DNA from: Mycoplasmoides gallisepticum
GTDB lineage: Bacteria; Bacillota_I; Bacilli_A; Mycoplasmatales; Mycoplasmoidaceae
NCBI RefSeq assembly: GCF_900476085.1
Contig: NZ_LS991952.1
Span: forward strand, 310,001 to 374,000
Reading direction: 5' to 3'
DNA: 64,000 bases
Shown in pieces: positions 26,336-38,346 of this stretch (within the stretch, counting starts at the first letter, position 1; each line of letters starts with the position of its first letter). Under the pieces are notes generated by a model. It was not told the origin of the DNA and searched no databases. It saw only the letters and a program-made list of their open reading frames with translations. A program made the position numbers and the translations under genes.

Positions 26336-28159
26336 ATGAAGTTAATAAAAAAATTATCATTTGCTTTATTGGCAACTGGTTTATCAAGTTTGGTTGTTAC
26401 ATCATGTAACCTACCATTTGTTAGTGCACGTAAACCTGAAAAAATCGTCTTATTTCAAAGCGCACAAAATAGCACATTTCCTTTAGATCGGATCATGCAT
26501 TCTATTGTTGATAAGTATAATACTGATCATAAAGATAACCCTGATTTCTTAAAGGTTGTGTATCAGAATGCTGATATTACCCAAACAACATCTGAGTTTA
26601 ATTTAGCTAACTCTGTAGCTACTAGAATTAGGGCTGGTGCAGATAATATCCCTAGTGTTATCTTGGGAAGTATTTCAGCGCCTTATCTAATCAACCAGCT
26701 TGAGCGTTTATTAGACGTAAGTACGGATAGTTTTTTTAGTAGCCAACCGATCATTAACGAGATTAATGAGATCACTAAAAATATTATTGGTGTAAATCAT
26801 ATCACCCAAAACGCATTACCGTTTGATTTAACTGATTTAGATGCGCTTTATTTTAATAAACCAGTGATGCAAAGATTGTTTGCTTTGTTTAAACAGGGTG
26901 GTGGTAAAATTGATGAAAATTCAAAGATCTACAATCAGTTACAAACCCAAACCGTGTTACCAGCTAATAATTTTTGATCAACAGTAGCTTTAAAAAATAA
27001 CGAAGTTTTTAAAGATAAAACTATTAACGACTCAACATTTGATAATTTGGAATCAATCTTTAAATTCAGTAGTATGATTTATGGTGGCTTGAATTTAACA
27101 AACGTTTCACCTGATACTGATCAATCGATTCTAGAGATTGATTACGACCGTAATTTATTAACTAAATACATATGAAGTAAACTAGGTAATAGTGAAAAAG
27201 ATTTCTTATGAAATCTTAAAGCTGAAGCGAACAACCCAAGAGATCTAGTAGTAAACTTTGATAATTTAAAAAAACAAAAAACAATCGATACAACTAAAAA
27301 AGCGATCCAATTTTGATATGACAATATTCATGTAAGTAGATCAACTAATGATAAGGATATCAGATCAATTAAGTTAAATAATAGTGGTCGATATGGATTT
27401 AGCTTTAATGATATAAGAGATAGCAATGCTGCTTTTGCAATTGGTCCTACAGTAACTTTAGCTCAAGCGACAATCTCTAAATATAGTATTTATACGTTCA
27501 TTAGTAATAAAGAAAATAAAACAGATGAGCAGATCATTCAAGAAGCTGAAGGAAAGTTTACGCACCCAAATGATATTTACTGAGCGCCACAATTGACCAG
27601 AATGGATGATAGTGATAAGAAAACTTATCAGATTGGTGGTTCTTATTTAATTCCGATCTCTTCTGGTGATCCAGGAATAGATAAGGCGACAATTAACTTC
27701 TTAAAATACTTGTATTCAGGGAATAATGGAGCAGTAGCTAATCCTAATGATTCAGTGGTGGCCCGAATTGAAAATGGAAGCGGATATTTTGTTCCATTAA
27801 AAACAAACATATCATCATCAATTAATGAACAAAGAAAAACTGAGTTTGATAACTTAGCAACAAAATATGATTTTTCTAAGATTGATCTGGCTAGAAAAGT
27901 TTATGTTTATAAAAACCAACCTCAGGAATGAGATAGTTATTACTACACTCAAGCTGGTTTAATTACTAGAGAAGGTATTGATGTTTTATTAAACGATCCA
28001 CAAAACGTTTCATTAGTTAATGTAAAAAACGATTCAAAAACTGCGAAAATCTTTAAATTTATTAGTGATAACGTAATAGGTTCAGCAGCATATAATGCAA
28101 AAGTTAAAACACCTGATGAGATTATGAATGATATTAGAGCAGAATTAAGAACTAATTAA
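26336..28159 (+). CDS. Substrate-binding lipoprotein of a sugar-type ABC importer
   Basis: 607 residues to TAA 28157, with many UGA codons. The signal peptide ends in a lipobox (SSLVVTSCN, Cys near residue 24), so the protein is a membrane-anchored lipoprotein. The body looks like an extracytoplasmic solute-binding protein: IVLFQSAQNSTFPLDRIMHS at the start, PSVILGSISAPYLINQLERL, and a late IPISSGDPGIDKATINFLKYL block typical of the sugar-binding family 1 C-lobe. It heads an operon with an ATPase and two permeases. Substrate unknown: a sugar or glycerophosphodiester would fit the family. Confidence 0.8.
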
Positions 28160-28176
28160 GATATCGGTAAAGAAAA

Positions 28177-29325
28177 GTGTCAAAAACAATTCTAAAAATT
28201 GAAGACCTCAATGTTTCATACAGCAAAAAGGTTGTTCTTAAAGAGGTCAATGCCCAGATTTATGAAGGTGAACTAGTTTCGATTTTAGGACCTAGTGGTT
28301 GTGGGAAAACAACTCTTTTAAACACAATTGCTGGATTTATTAAACCAAAAATAGGATCGATTAGGTTTTCAGATTTTAGTGATAATAATGATATTGAATT
28401 GGGTTTTGTTTTTCAGAACTCAATTTTATATGATGAAATTAGCGTTTATAAAAATATCTATTTATCGTTGATAAATTCTTTTAATCAATATTATTCAACT
28501 TATTTAGATTCATATTTACAAACTAATTCAATAGATCAAAAAAAATACGACGAGTTGAAGTTGTTATTAAAAGAGTCACTAAATAACCAAAAAGTGAAAA
28601 AACACTTTAGATTAAAATTATTTTTAATCAATTTTGCGCTGTTTTTTAAGAAAAATAAAACTTATTTTCAGTTTTTTAAAACATTGAATAGTGCGATAAA
28701 AAACCGGATTTTTGATGTGGCTACCAGATTAAATATTAAAGATATTTTATCTATGAAGGCTGCTAATTTATCTGGTGGTCAAAGACAACGTGTCGCTATT
28801 GCTAAATCATTAATAAAAGATGTCAAACTAATTTTATTAGACGAACCATTTGCTTCATTAGATGCCAAGATTAAAGAAAGCTCAAGAGACTGATTAAGAA
28901 AGATTCAAAAAGAATTTAATATCTCAATGATCTTAGTAACTCATGACCAGAACGATGCGATGTTAATTAGTGACCGGATTATGTTTATTAACAATAATAC
29001 GATCGCTCAATTCGATCGTCCTGAAGTTATTTATAATTCACCAATTAATTTAGCCACTGCTAAATTTGTTGGTTTTCCTGAAATTATTAAACTAGCTAAT
29101 AGTGAAAATAAATACATTAGACCAAGTAAATTAAAGATTGAAAAAGACCCAAATTCTTCAATTAGAATTACTAATATCCAAAGTATGGGAGCACAAGAGA
29201 TTATTGAATTCACATCAGATCAATTTGTTGGTTCATCTAAAGTAATTGTTAATGAGAATCAATTTCAGGTTAATGACCAGATCAAAATCTCATTTGATGA
29301 AAAGAATGTAATGACGCTAGAATAA
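28177..29325 (+). CDS. ABC importer ATPase, UgpC/MalK type
   Basis: 382 residues, GTG start. Walker A GPSGCGKTT, Q-loop FVFQNS, signature LSGGQRQRVAIAKSL, Walker B LILLDEPFASLD and switch His VTHDQND are present. Between Q-loop and signature sits an insertion of about 90 residues, rich in K, N, F and Y. A short regulatory tail (RPSKLKIEKDPNSSIR region) resembles the TOBE domain of MalK-type ATPases. UGA at 28891. It energises the permeases that follow 3 bp after its stop. Confidence 0.9.
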
Positions 29326-29328
29326 ATT

Positions 29329-30288
29329 ATGCAGCTTGATAAAAACCGAAAAAGTAAATTAAAACTTAAAAGCAATACGATCGGATTGATCTTATTGATT
29401 CCTGTTATTTTACTTTTAACTTTATTTACGTTTTTACCGATAATTTTATCGTTTATTGAATCTTTTAAAGTCTATGCTAGACATAGTATGGTTAACTATA
29501 CTTTTGGGATCAGAAATTTTACCCAGCTAGTTTCAGATAGTGAATTCAAAGATTCATTTCTTAATACCAACTTATTAATCTTTCTAGGAACGCCCTTAGT
29601 AATCTTTTTAGCATTTATTCTTTCATTAATCTTTAGTGAGATATCATCAAAGATCTTTAAGAATATTGCGGTTGTTTGTTTGTTTTCACAATTCTTTACT
29701 TCTGCGTTTGCTGTTGGAATTTCTTTTATCTATTTCTTTAGTACAAACAACGACGGTTTTAATCGGTTATTTAATACCAGGATTAGGTTTACAAACGACT
29801 TTGACGGAAGAAATATCTTAATCGTTTATTTTATCTATTACGTTTGAAGATTACTTCCATTTAACGTTGTTATGATGAGTTTTAGTTTTTCAAGTTCGTT
29901 AGAAAAATATAGCCGTGTAATCAAAATCGACCAACTTAAATTCGGACATAAAGTTCGTTATGTGTATTTAAAAAACTTTAATACAGTTTTTTGATTAGTC
30001 TTATACGTAAATTTTGCCAATGCGGGATTATTTTATCCAGGTGCAATCGTAGATAGTAATCTACGATTAACCAAAGGTAATACTTTAGCTAGTTATCTAT
30101 ATGATCATATTAATCCCAACGAGAACTCTTCAGCACAATTAAATTATGCATTAGCAGCAGCTGCTAATATTGTGATCATAGCTTACTTGTCATTATTATC
30201 GATTAGTTTTCTAATCATTAAAAAGACTAATTTTAAACAGTTGTTTATCAAGTTGAAAAAGAAGGTAAAAAACCATGAAAATAGTTAA
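29329..30288 (+). CDS. ABC importer permease, UgpA/MalF type
   Basis: 319 residues with six hydrophobic helices; UGA at 29845 and 29989. The EAA-loop region is diverged (VIKIDQLKFGHKVRYVYLKN), where the family reads EAAxxDGAxxxQxFxxIxLP. It overlaps the next permease by 14 bp, so the two are likely co-translated. Confidence 0.85.
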
Positions 30289-31114
30289 ACATACGTTTTT
30301 TATTTTAATCATTGTTGCACTAATCATCTTAGTTTTATTCCCGTTGTATTATCTGATCGTTTTATCATTAACCTCAACGAATAAGATAACTAGTGGAATT
30401 ACTAACTTATTACCAGATGGTTTTCATTATGAAAACTACCAGGGATTATTTAATGAACAATTTGGTTTAGCTTTTTTATTAACCTTTTTATCAGTGTTAA
30501 TCTTAATTGCACTGAAACTAATATCTACATTATTGGCAGCTTTTGGTTTAAATAAACTATCTAACAGATTAAGAAAAGGCTTATTTTTATTCTTCTTAAT
30601 TACTTCTTTTATTCCCGAGATCTCAATTTATCTTTATTTATTTAGCACGCTCAACCAGTTTGGGATTATTAATTTCAACTCATTATCGTTTGTGCTAGGT
30701 TTACCGATGCTATTTTCATTCTTCATGTTGATGTTGTTTTACAACACAATTAATAAAGAATATGAGATAAAAAAGAACTTAATGCAAATTGATCGTATTA
30801 GCCCACTGCAAGCATTTTGATATGTTTATCTACCCAAATTGAAGGTGCCAATCTATTTATTCATCATCTTTACAACGATTGAAGCATGAAATTCATTTTT
30901 ATGACCACAACTAATCTTATCTGGTCGGGTGTATCAAAATAATGCCCCGATCAACGCGATTAGTACCTGGTTTTTAAAACTTGGTTTTGTTGATCGGTTA
31001 GATCTAATTAACGTTCGAGCTGCAGGAGCATTTATCTCAACTCTGATTCCTTTATCGATCTATGTAATCTGATCAAGAATAATTAATCGCAGAATGTACA
31101 GGATGGTAAGTTAA
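30275..31114 (+). CDS. ABC importer permease, UgpE/MalG type
   Basis: 279 residues with six helices. The EAA-loop is recognisable (NLMQIDRISPLQAFWYVYLPKLK). The end of this gene (from 31082) is part of a 52-bp repeat found again at 43813, the far edge of the accessory island. The gene itself is intact. Confidence 0.87.
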
Positions 31115-31133
31115 AAAAATAAGCATAAGCGTT
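31082..31133 (+). repeat. Direct repeat, left copy, at island boundary
   Basis: 52 bp covering the last eleven codons of the permease and the start of its terminator. The copy at 43813-43865 differs by one substitution (G/A at 31101) and one extra A. After this point the left sequence diverges (TTAATGCTTTT), while the right copy continues into a full terminator hairpin. The right side therefore looks like the original downstream sequence. Confidence 0.9.
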
Positions 31134-31143
31134 TAATGCTTTT

Positions 31144-31289
31144 ATAATTGATGATTCATTAACTATTGAAAAATTATTAAGTACTCAAAATTCGCAATTA
31201 TTAGATGCTGTTAGATATACAGTAGGCGAAGGAATTGAAAAGTAGTTACTGATTTTGCTGCAGAAGTGGCTCAACAAATGAATAAATAA
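31144..31289 (+). pseudogene. tsf: Decayed 3' end of a tsf (EF-Ts) gene
   Basis: Reads IIDDSLTIEKLLSTQNSQLL, then DAVRYTVGEGIEK; after a one-base deletion (AAAAG at about 31240) it goes on in the next frame as [15 protein letters not shown] to TAA 31287. This matches the conserved C-terminus of elongation factor Ts (E. coli: [20 protein letters not shown]). Only the last 48 residues remain. It cannot be this genome's working tsf and was probably carried in with foreign DNA. Confidence 0.85.
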
Positions 31290-31311
31290 TTACTTTTAAT
31301 AAAAAATTATT

Positions 31312-31353
31312 AAAAAAACGACTTAAATACAAAATAAAAAAGTCGTTTTTTTT
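31312..31353 (+). terminator. Intrinsic terminator after the tsf remnant
   Basis: AAAAAAACGACTT (31312-31324) pairs with AAGTCGTTTTTTT (31340-31352) and ends in T8. It is the natural terminator expected behind a tsf gene. Confidence 0.8.
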
Positions 31354-31384
31354 GAATTATAGATAATTAAATTATCTCCATTAA

Positions 31385-31390
31385 TATAAT
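31385..31390 (+). promoter_or_regulatory. -10 element and RBS of the DUF31 lipoprotein gene
   Basis: TATAAT at 31385-31390 lies 31 nt before the start. AAGGA at 31412-31416 is well placed for ATG 31422. Confidence 0.6.
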
Positions 31391-31421
31391 GAAATTATAT
31401 TATTGATAAATAAGGAATAAA

Positions 31422-34400
31422 ATGAAAAGAAAATTTAAATTACTATTAGCTCTTAATGCCTCAAGCATTTTTGTTTTAACTCCTTTGCTTACTGCTTGTG
31501 TTAATCGTGAGGCTATAAATGAAGAATTAAAACGTTTAAATGCTAATAATTTTGACTTTAATTATCCTAATAAAAATCAAACTTATGCATTAGATGCTAA
31601 AGCAGAACAGTTTACAACTAATTCTAATGATCAAATAGAATTAGTTGAACCAAAAATAATTCAGCGAGTTAATCAGGAAGCTAAAGCAACTTTACAATAT
31701 CGTTTAAAAAGTTTAAAAACTAATTTAAATGCTGAAATAATTAGTGATATTTTAACTAAAGAAATATCTGGATTTAAACAAGGTTTATCTTTAGAGGAAT
31801 TAATAACTAATGAAAAAGAAAAATTAAATAAAACTAATTTTACTTTTGATTATCCTGATAAAGAAAACACTTTTATCGAAGAAGCAAGATTAGAAAAAAT
31901 TCAAATTAAAACAAATAATAATTATCAAAATGTAGAGTTAAAAAATCTTACTCATGATTTAAAAACAAATAGTATAAGTTTTGAATATCAAATTTTTATG
32001 GAAAATTTTTATGGACAAAAAATATCTTCAAATGTTAAAAAAGTTACTATTTCAGGATTTAAAAATAAACAAGCTTCTGAAAATCAAAATAGCGTAGATA
32101 CTTTTTTAGCATCTTATACAATTGCTGAAAATCCTTTAATTAATCAAGATTTAAATATTAAACTTTATTCAACTAGTATTTCAGAACAAAATGCTCCTTA
32201 TTTTTTAAATTTAATAAATGATAAAGAAATAAATTTAAAAATTAAAAATATCAAAATAGATGATAATAATTTAAATCAAATTAGTTTTACTTTAGTGGCT
32301 CAAAAAGGTGATTATACTAAAGAAGAACAAAGAACATTTACTTTTAAAAATGATGTAGCTTCTTTAACTAACGGTTTGAGTTTTAACTCAATTGAAGAAT
32401 TATATGATGTAGATTATGCTTTTTTAAATTCTCTAGCAGGAAATGATTTAAGAAATAAAACTAATTTGTTAAATAGTGCTTTTAGTAAAAAAGTAGAAAA
32501 ATTAAATAATTTATTTGATTACGAAATTAATTGACAAAAATCAAAAAATGATATAACGCAAGTAGAAAAAAAAGTTAGAGATGTTAATCGTCAAGTAAAA
32601 AATGCTAAAGCTTTTGTTTTAAAATGAAATTTAGTTGTTGATGTTAAATTAAATGGTAAAACTATTAAAAGTTTTAATAATTTAAAAACAGCTGATAATC
32701 GTAATCAACACGATTATTTTGGTGGTAATTATTTATATACTTATTTACTTAATGATGATTTTAATGTCACATATAAACCCAGTCAATATTATTTAACCAA
32801 TGCTAAATTTAATAATAATAAAACGGATGAAGCTTTATTAACTTATATTAATAATACTGCTGAAGAAATTAAAAAAACTAACGAAAAATATAAAGATATT
32901 ACTACAACAGGCAGATATCCTACTTTAAATCAAAATTATGCATTAAGCAGAGAATTATTCAAAGAGATTGTTCTAAAGAGCTTTGATTTTAATCTTAATG
33001 GTTGACAAATTGAAGAAGTTGTAAGTTATTTAAATAATGATACTGATAAATTTAATTATTTTTATTTTCAACCAAATAATTTAGTTAAATTATTATTAAA
33101 ATTAATTAAGAATAATCAAGTTGTTTATTTACCTCTAATTTTTAATAATTTTAATTACGATATTAATCAATTAGAAGATGCTTTTTTTGTTAATTTAGTT
33201 ACTGGAAATAATATTTCTAAAATACTTTCACAAGTAAAAATTAAAAAAAATAATGATACACATCAAAATTATTTAGCTTCTAAAATTTATGACAATTTAA
33301 ATGATTTTTATGAATTGCCTGCTAATGGACGCTATCAAATTAAATTTTTAACTAAAGATCAAACTAGACTTGGTTTACCAAATAGACCAGTTCAACACTT
33401 TGACGATATCAAAGGTGAAGCAATTGTTCAATTTGGCTTATTTGAAAATGGTAAATATACTGGCATTAGCACTTTAGGTTATACTTTAAAATATTTTAAA
33501 ACTATAGAAGAAAGTGGTTTTTATCCAGCGAGAAATTGATTTAGTGCAAATGATTTTAATGATACAACCAAATATACAAAACCTGAAGTAAACATTATTA
33601 ATGAAATAGATAAAATTAATAGTACAAACTTTATTTATAATTTTGTACAAGGTTCACCAAATAATCAAAATGATTTAAGAACCAGAAGAACTTTGGATCC
33701 TAAGTTATTAGTAGAACAAAAAGCTTTTGCACAATTAAATCATTTATTAACTATGGTTAATAACAATAGTTCACAAAGACAACATGATTTAATTAAAAAT
33801 TCAACAGATTTAGTAAATAATGTCAATATAGTTAATTTATTAAAAGATTATTATGTTTATTACTATGATGTTAACAATCCTAAAGAAAATAGTTTAAGTT
33901 TTAAATTAGGTTTTATTAACAAAACTAATAGTAATATAAGATATAGCGCTGATAAAGATATTACTTTAGAAAATCTTTATAATGATTATCAATTAGAAGC
34001 TTATCCTGAAGCTTTAATAAACAATATTACTTTGAAAAATTTCAATGTTAAAGTAGATGCTCTTAAAAATCAAACGTCAGCAACATTGGTAAATTATTTT
34101 AAAACTAATAAAAATATTAATAATAATTATTTCAATTTAACTGAAATAAGCTATAACAATTGAAAATTACCCAATTGAAATAATTTACAAATAGCTGAAG
34201 TAAAAAATATTGAAAATAGAATTTTTGTCAGACTAAAATATTCAAAATACATTTTTCCACAATATGTCAATAGACCTAAAGATATTTTAGGTGATACATG
34301 ATATGAAATTGGTCATTTTAGTGATTGAGCAGATGATAATTTAACTGATGAACAAATTTTAGACTTTTTAAGTGCTCAATATAATATGAAAAAAGTCTTT

Positions 34401-36143
34401 TTAGCTAATGGTAAAATTTTAAGACAAAGAAAAATTAAATTAAATTACAAAGATAATTATTTTGATTTAAGTAATAACAAAAAAGAGATTACTTGATTAT
34501 TTAAAAAAGATTATTATGACGCATTATTAAAACAAGATAAGGTAACTAATGCTAAAATTAATTTTGAATTTTTTACCAATATTTTATATTTAGACGAGAA
34601 TCGTTACAAGAGAGTTTTAGATTCTCAACAAAATTTAAATATTACTTTAGATTGAAATGAATTAGTAAAACAAAAAACTCTTATTTTTAAAAAAGAAACT
34701 CAAAGTGTTAATAATATTAAAATTGATTTTACTTTAACATTTACTTTAAATGAAGAAGGTATTCATTTTAGTTATAAATTAAGTGATGATAATGATTATT
34801 TAATAGTTGGAAATAATATAGCTGAAACTCTTTATTATCATCAAAAAACTTTGCCAGAAGTTAAATTCGATAAAAATAAAGCAATTTACTTTAATCAAAA
34901 TTTTGGAGCTAATATTAACATTCAATACCAAAATGAAATTGAAAACGAGACTTTTAGCGAATATCAAAGTAATAAATTTGATTATCGAAATTTAAGTATA
35001 ACACCTGAAAATATGCCTTTTTATATTTATAATGAAGCTTATAATCATGGTGAATTATTTAAATATAATCCTAATGAAAATTTAATTTATAAATGACACG
35101 AAGGATATAAACCTTCAGTTGAATTTATGCATTTAAGTTATGATGATCAAAGAATTAAAGATGTTAACAATCGAGTTTTAGCCTTTAATAATGGTTCTTC
35201 TTTAATGCTTGGTAAAGTTAATAAAGATAAACAAGATGGCAAATACTACTTTATTACTAATAATCATGTAGTTAATAACAATAATACAATTGAAACACCT
35301 TGAGAAAATGCCTGAAAAACAAATGCTAATTTCACTTTAAATGGAACTAATAAACATGTTATTTCTGCTGATGATCAAAAAGGCGTAGACAATGAAAACG
35401 CTACTTCTACACCAATTTTTACTTTTTGAACAGGATACAAACAATATAATGATGACGACGAAATACATGTTGACAGTAAAAATAAATTAGCTGTTTTACC
35501 TGATTTATCTACTTACATGATTGATGTTAATAATATTATTAATAATTTAAAAAAACAAGGCAAATTTAGCGCTGCTTTATGATTTGAAAATCTGAAAAAA
35601 TTACCAAATTTAGGCATAAGCGATTACAATAAAGATAATATTGCTTATTTTTTAGAAATGCACAAAACTGTTAATAAAAACCCTAGTTTTGAAAATAAAT
35701 TGAATTTTTCAACTAATCGTTTAATGACAGGTTTTCCTGGTTATAAACAAATTGGTTATATTTATAATGATAGTACTATAGGAACAGCAAGAGAAAGTTA
35801 TCAAAGAACTTCTGTAGAAACAAGTTATGCCCCAATATTCTTTAGAGGCGGTTTAAGTGGTACGGGAGTAGTAGATGATAGAGGTAATTATATCACTAGT
35901 TTAAATGCTGCATCATTCTATAATTTTGCTACTTCATATTACAATTATTCTGTAGCTTGAAATAATGATAAAAATAAATATGAAAAATTTAATTGATTTG
36001 GTTTTGCTCCTAATATTGAACAATTATATAAATTAGCTAATAAAAATTCTCTTGCTTCAACTTTTTTAAAATTAAGTGCTTGAGATAGTACAATCGGAAT
36101 ACCTGAATGAGTATTTAATCCTAAACAATTACACAAAAATTAA
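31422..36143 (+). CDS. Large DUF31-type serine-protease lipoprotein (MIP-like)
   Basis: 1573 residues to TAA 36141, with many UGA tryptophans (first at 32532). A lipobox (LLTACVN, Cys26) follows a hydrophobic signal. Two related segments near residues 37-60 and 134-160 share NFxFxYPxKxxT, like mycoplasma lipoprotein repeats. The C-terminal third carries a trypsin-like triad in order: His1282 (YYFITNNHVV), a candidate Asp1368 (YMIDVNNII) and Ser1479 (RGGLSGTGVVDDRGNY). DUF31 proteins include the mycoplasma immunoglobulin protease. The gene is more AT-rich than its neighbours and uses A/T-ending codons heavily, which suggests transfer. Target unknown. Confidence 0.83.
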
Positions 36144-36252
36144 TTATTGATATTAAAAAATAAATTAAATCATAATATCAAATAATATTAATTTCATAAA
36201 TTTAAATAAAATTTTTAGAAAATTTATTATTAAATTAAATATTTAAATTATT

Positions 36253-36289
36253 AAAAATACGCATTTTAAAAACTAAAATGTGTATTTTT
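36253..36289 (+). terminator. Terminator after the DUF31 gene
   Basis: AAAATACGCATTTT pairs with AAAATGTGTATTTT (one G-U), followed by T. The rest of the 36144-36443 gap is very AT-rich. It contains a smaller GAGTTT/AAGCTC hairpin before T7 at about 36332-36359 and a palindromic TATATACATAGTATATA near 36381; no gene is seen. Confidence 0.65.
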
Positions 36290-36328
36290 AATATATTTGA
36301 CTAAAAATAATTTATTTAAAAATTAAAA

Positions 36329-36344
36329 CCTGAGTTTCCAAGTT
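36329..36344 (+). repeat. Inverted repeat with 43797-43812 (IS-end-like)
   Basis: CCTGAGTTTCCAAGTT is the reverse complement of AACTTGGAAACGCAGG at 43797-43812 with one mismatch. The core TTCCAAGTT recurs at 43337-43345. These probably mark ends of IS1634-type elements. Confidence 0.6.
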
Positions 36345-36443
36345 AGAAGCTCTTTTTTTATACCTTTTACCTAATTACTTATATACATAGTATATAAGTA
36401 CATTTTTTAATTTTTTACAATGATAATAATGAATAATATAAAT

Positions 36444-36949
36444 ATGAGTAACTACATTCTGTATAAAAGAAAAAACCCAGAAGGGATTTACATTGCATTA
36501 GGAATATCAAAAGGATACGGTAAAGGGATTGGTAATTTAGTTGGATTAGGTTATTGGGTAGCGATGAAAAATTTGTAAGGCGAGAATTTATTGCAAATAA
36601 TAAATTTAAATTTAATGATTCAATTATTAAGAAAGTTGCTAATAATTTAAAACAACTTCATAGCTCAGATTTAAAATTTCAAGAAAACTTTATGCACAAA
36701 AGATTAGAAGCATTTTTAGAAAATATTAAAAAATTAGATAGATTAAATGATATTGTGCAAAAAAGTTGAATATTATTATCGAATAGACTTAAAACATTCA
36801 GATTTAAGCACACCCATTCATAATGATTTATATTTTTCAAACATTTTATTAACAGATGAAGAAAAAGTGTATTTTGTTGATTGAGAATATGCTTCAATGG
36901 GTAATAAATATTTTGACTTAGCTCTTTTTGTTTGTGCTACTGATTTAAG
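36444..36949 (+). pseudogene. Choline/ethanolamine-kinase-like (LicA/APH fold), broken
   Basis: Three pieces in different frames: MSNYILYKRKNPEGIYIALG (36444 on), EFIANNKFKFNDSIIKKVA with NNLKQLHSS (frame of 36554), then HNDLYFSNILLTDEEKVYF and VDWEYASMGNKYFDLALF (frame of 36768). The last two blocks match the catalytic HxDxxxxN loop and the IDWEYAxxG motif of choline kinases. At least two frameshifts are present, plus an apparent deletion of the N-lobe. The 3' end is cut by IS copy A. A working gene could have phosphorylated choline or a similar small alcohol or sugar. Confidence 0.78.
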
Positions 36950-38333
36950 GGCACCGAATTCAATTTTGTGTAAAACAATTAATTAACTCAAAAAAGAAAG
37001 GTTAATATAATTTTATAAACGGTAATCAAAAATGAATTCAAAAGACGAACAAATGAAACAGATTCAAAAATTAATTGTTGAATTTGTAAAACAATTTGGT
37101 CCTAGTAGTGGAAAACAACTATTAAACATCACTGATTATATTGCTAAGCCTGTTTTACAGGCTCTGGTTGATGGTGAACACGTTGGCAAACTAGAGTTAT
37201 TGAGAGAAAATGCTGATAATGATGAGAATGTGTATCAAAACGGCTCATACACTAGAAATGTTAAGTGAGGGAAAGAAGAAATTCCCATAAAAATGAAAAG
37301 AATTCGTGGTGAAAATCAAGACTCTCAAATTATCCCGAAATATCAAAGAATTATCCATGATAAGTTTATTTTAGATGTTCTTTCTTTAGCTTCTACTCGT
37401 TTGTCAAACAATGAAATCGCTGATCAAATAACGTCAATATATGGATTCAAAGTAAGTCCTAGCGTAATTTCAAATTGTATCCAAACTGTTCAAGATGAGA
37501 TGCGCGATTGGCACGAAAGACCGCTAGAAAACAACTACCCAATCATAATGATTGACGGTAAAGTCTTTAAGATCAAAACTGAAGAAAGCGGACGGTCAAA
37601 GTACGTAAATAAAACGCTTTATGTCGTGGTAGGAATCAATGCGGATGGTCAAAAAGAGCTTATAGCGCTATACGTAAGCAACACCGAATCTGCTACAGAA
37701 TGAATTAACATTCTTGATAATTTGAAAGAACGCGGCTTGTCTGAAACATATATTATTGTTTCAGATGGTTTAAAGGGTTTGAAAGAAGCGATTGAAAACG
37801 TTTATCCAAAAGCAATGCATATTACTTGCACGGTTCATATGATTAGAAATGCTGCAAAATATGTATCTCATTCTATGAAGTCCGATTTTTTAAGAGACTT
37901 AAAAAACATATATGGAGCAGACAATTGAGAAAGTGCAAAACACAACTTTGAATATTTAAAAAATAAGTGAGGCGGTTCTAACAAGCGCGCAGTTGAAGTT
38001 GTGGAAAGAGCGATGGACAACATAGAAAAACTCTTTAGCTTTTCTAAAGCTTTACGGACATTAGTTTATACCAGCAACATAGTTGAAAACTATAATTCAG
38101 TAATTGGGAGTTTCCTAGCTGCTAAAAAGTCTTTTAATAACATAAACCAGCTGTTATTAGACCTATATGTACATTTTGGTTACAATCCAAGATATAAAAA
38201 ACTAAATCAGAAAAGTAATAGAGTGAGAAATTGATATAGAATATATGAAGAGTTAATGGATGTATTTCCGAACTTACTTAAGAAAAACTAAAAGTTCGAA
38301 AAAATCCAATTACACAAAATTAGCTTCGTTACC
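36950..38333 (+). mobile_element. IS256-family insertion sequence, copy A
   Basis: 1384 bp. Imperfect terminal inverted repeats of about 24 bp: GGCACCGAATTCAATTTTGT at the left and the reverse complement of ACAAAATTAGCTTCGTTACC at the right. I saw no differences from copy B (41674-43057), which lies exactly 4724 bp downstream. The flanks GATTTAAG and ATTGCCTT are unlike, so there is no target-site duplication. One end has probably undergone a deletion or recombination after insertion. Confidence 0.92.
37032..38291 (+). CDS. IS256-family (mutator-type) transposase, copy A
   Basis: 419 residues, reading UGA as Trp at 37266, 37701, 37926, 37968 and 38232. The DDE residues are in expected contexts: IMIDGKVFKI (first Asp), IIVSDGLKGLKEA (second Asp) and TSNIVENYNSVIGSF (Glu), followed by a conserved C-terminal helix. 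A CTVHMIRN block between the second Asp and Glu is also typical. RBS-like AAAGG is upstream. UGA use shows the element is adapted to mollicutes. The frame is intact, so it may be active. Confidence 0.93.
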
Positions 38334-38346
38334 ATTGCCTTAATTT

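Noticed and set aside
36942..38341. Target duplication for IS copy A
   Set aside because: GATTTAAG and ATTGCCTT differ, and no 7-10 bp match abuts the ends.
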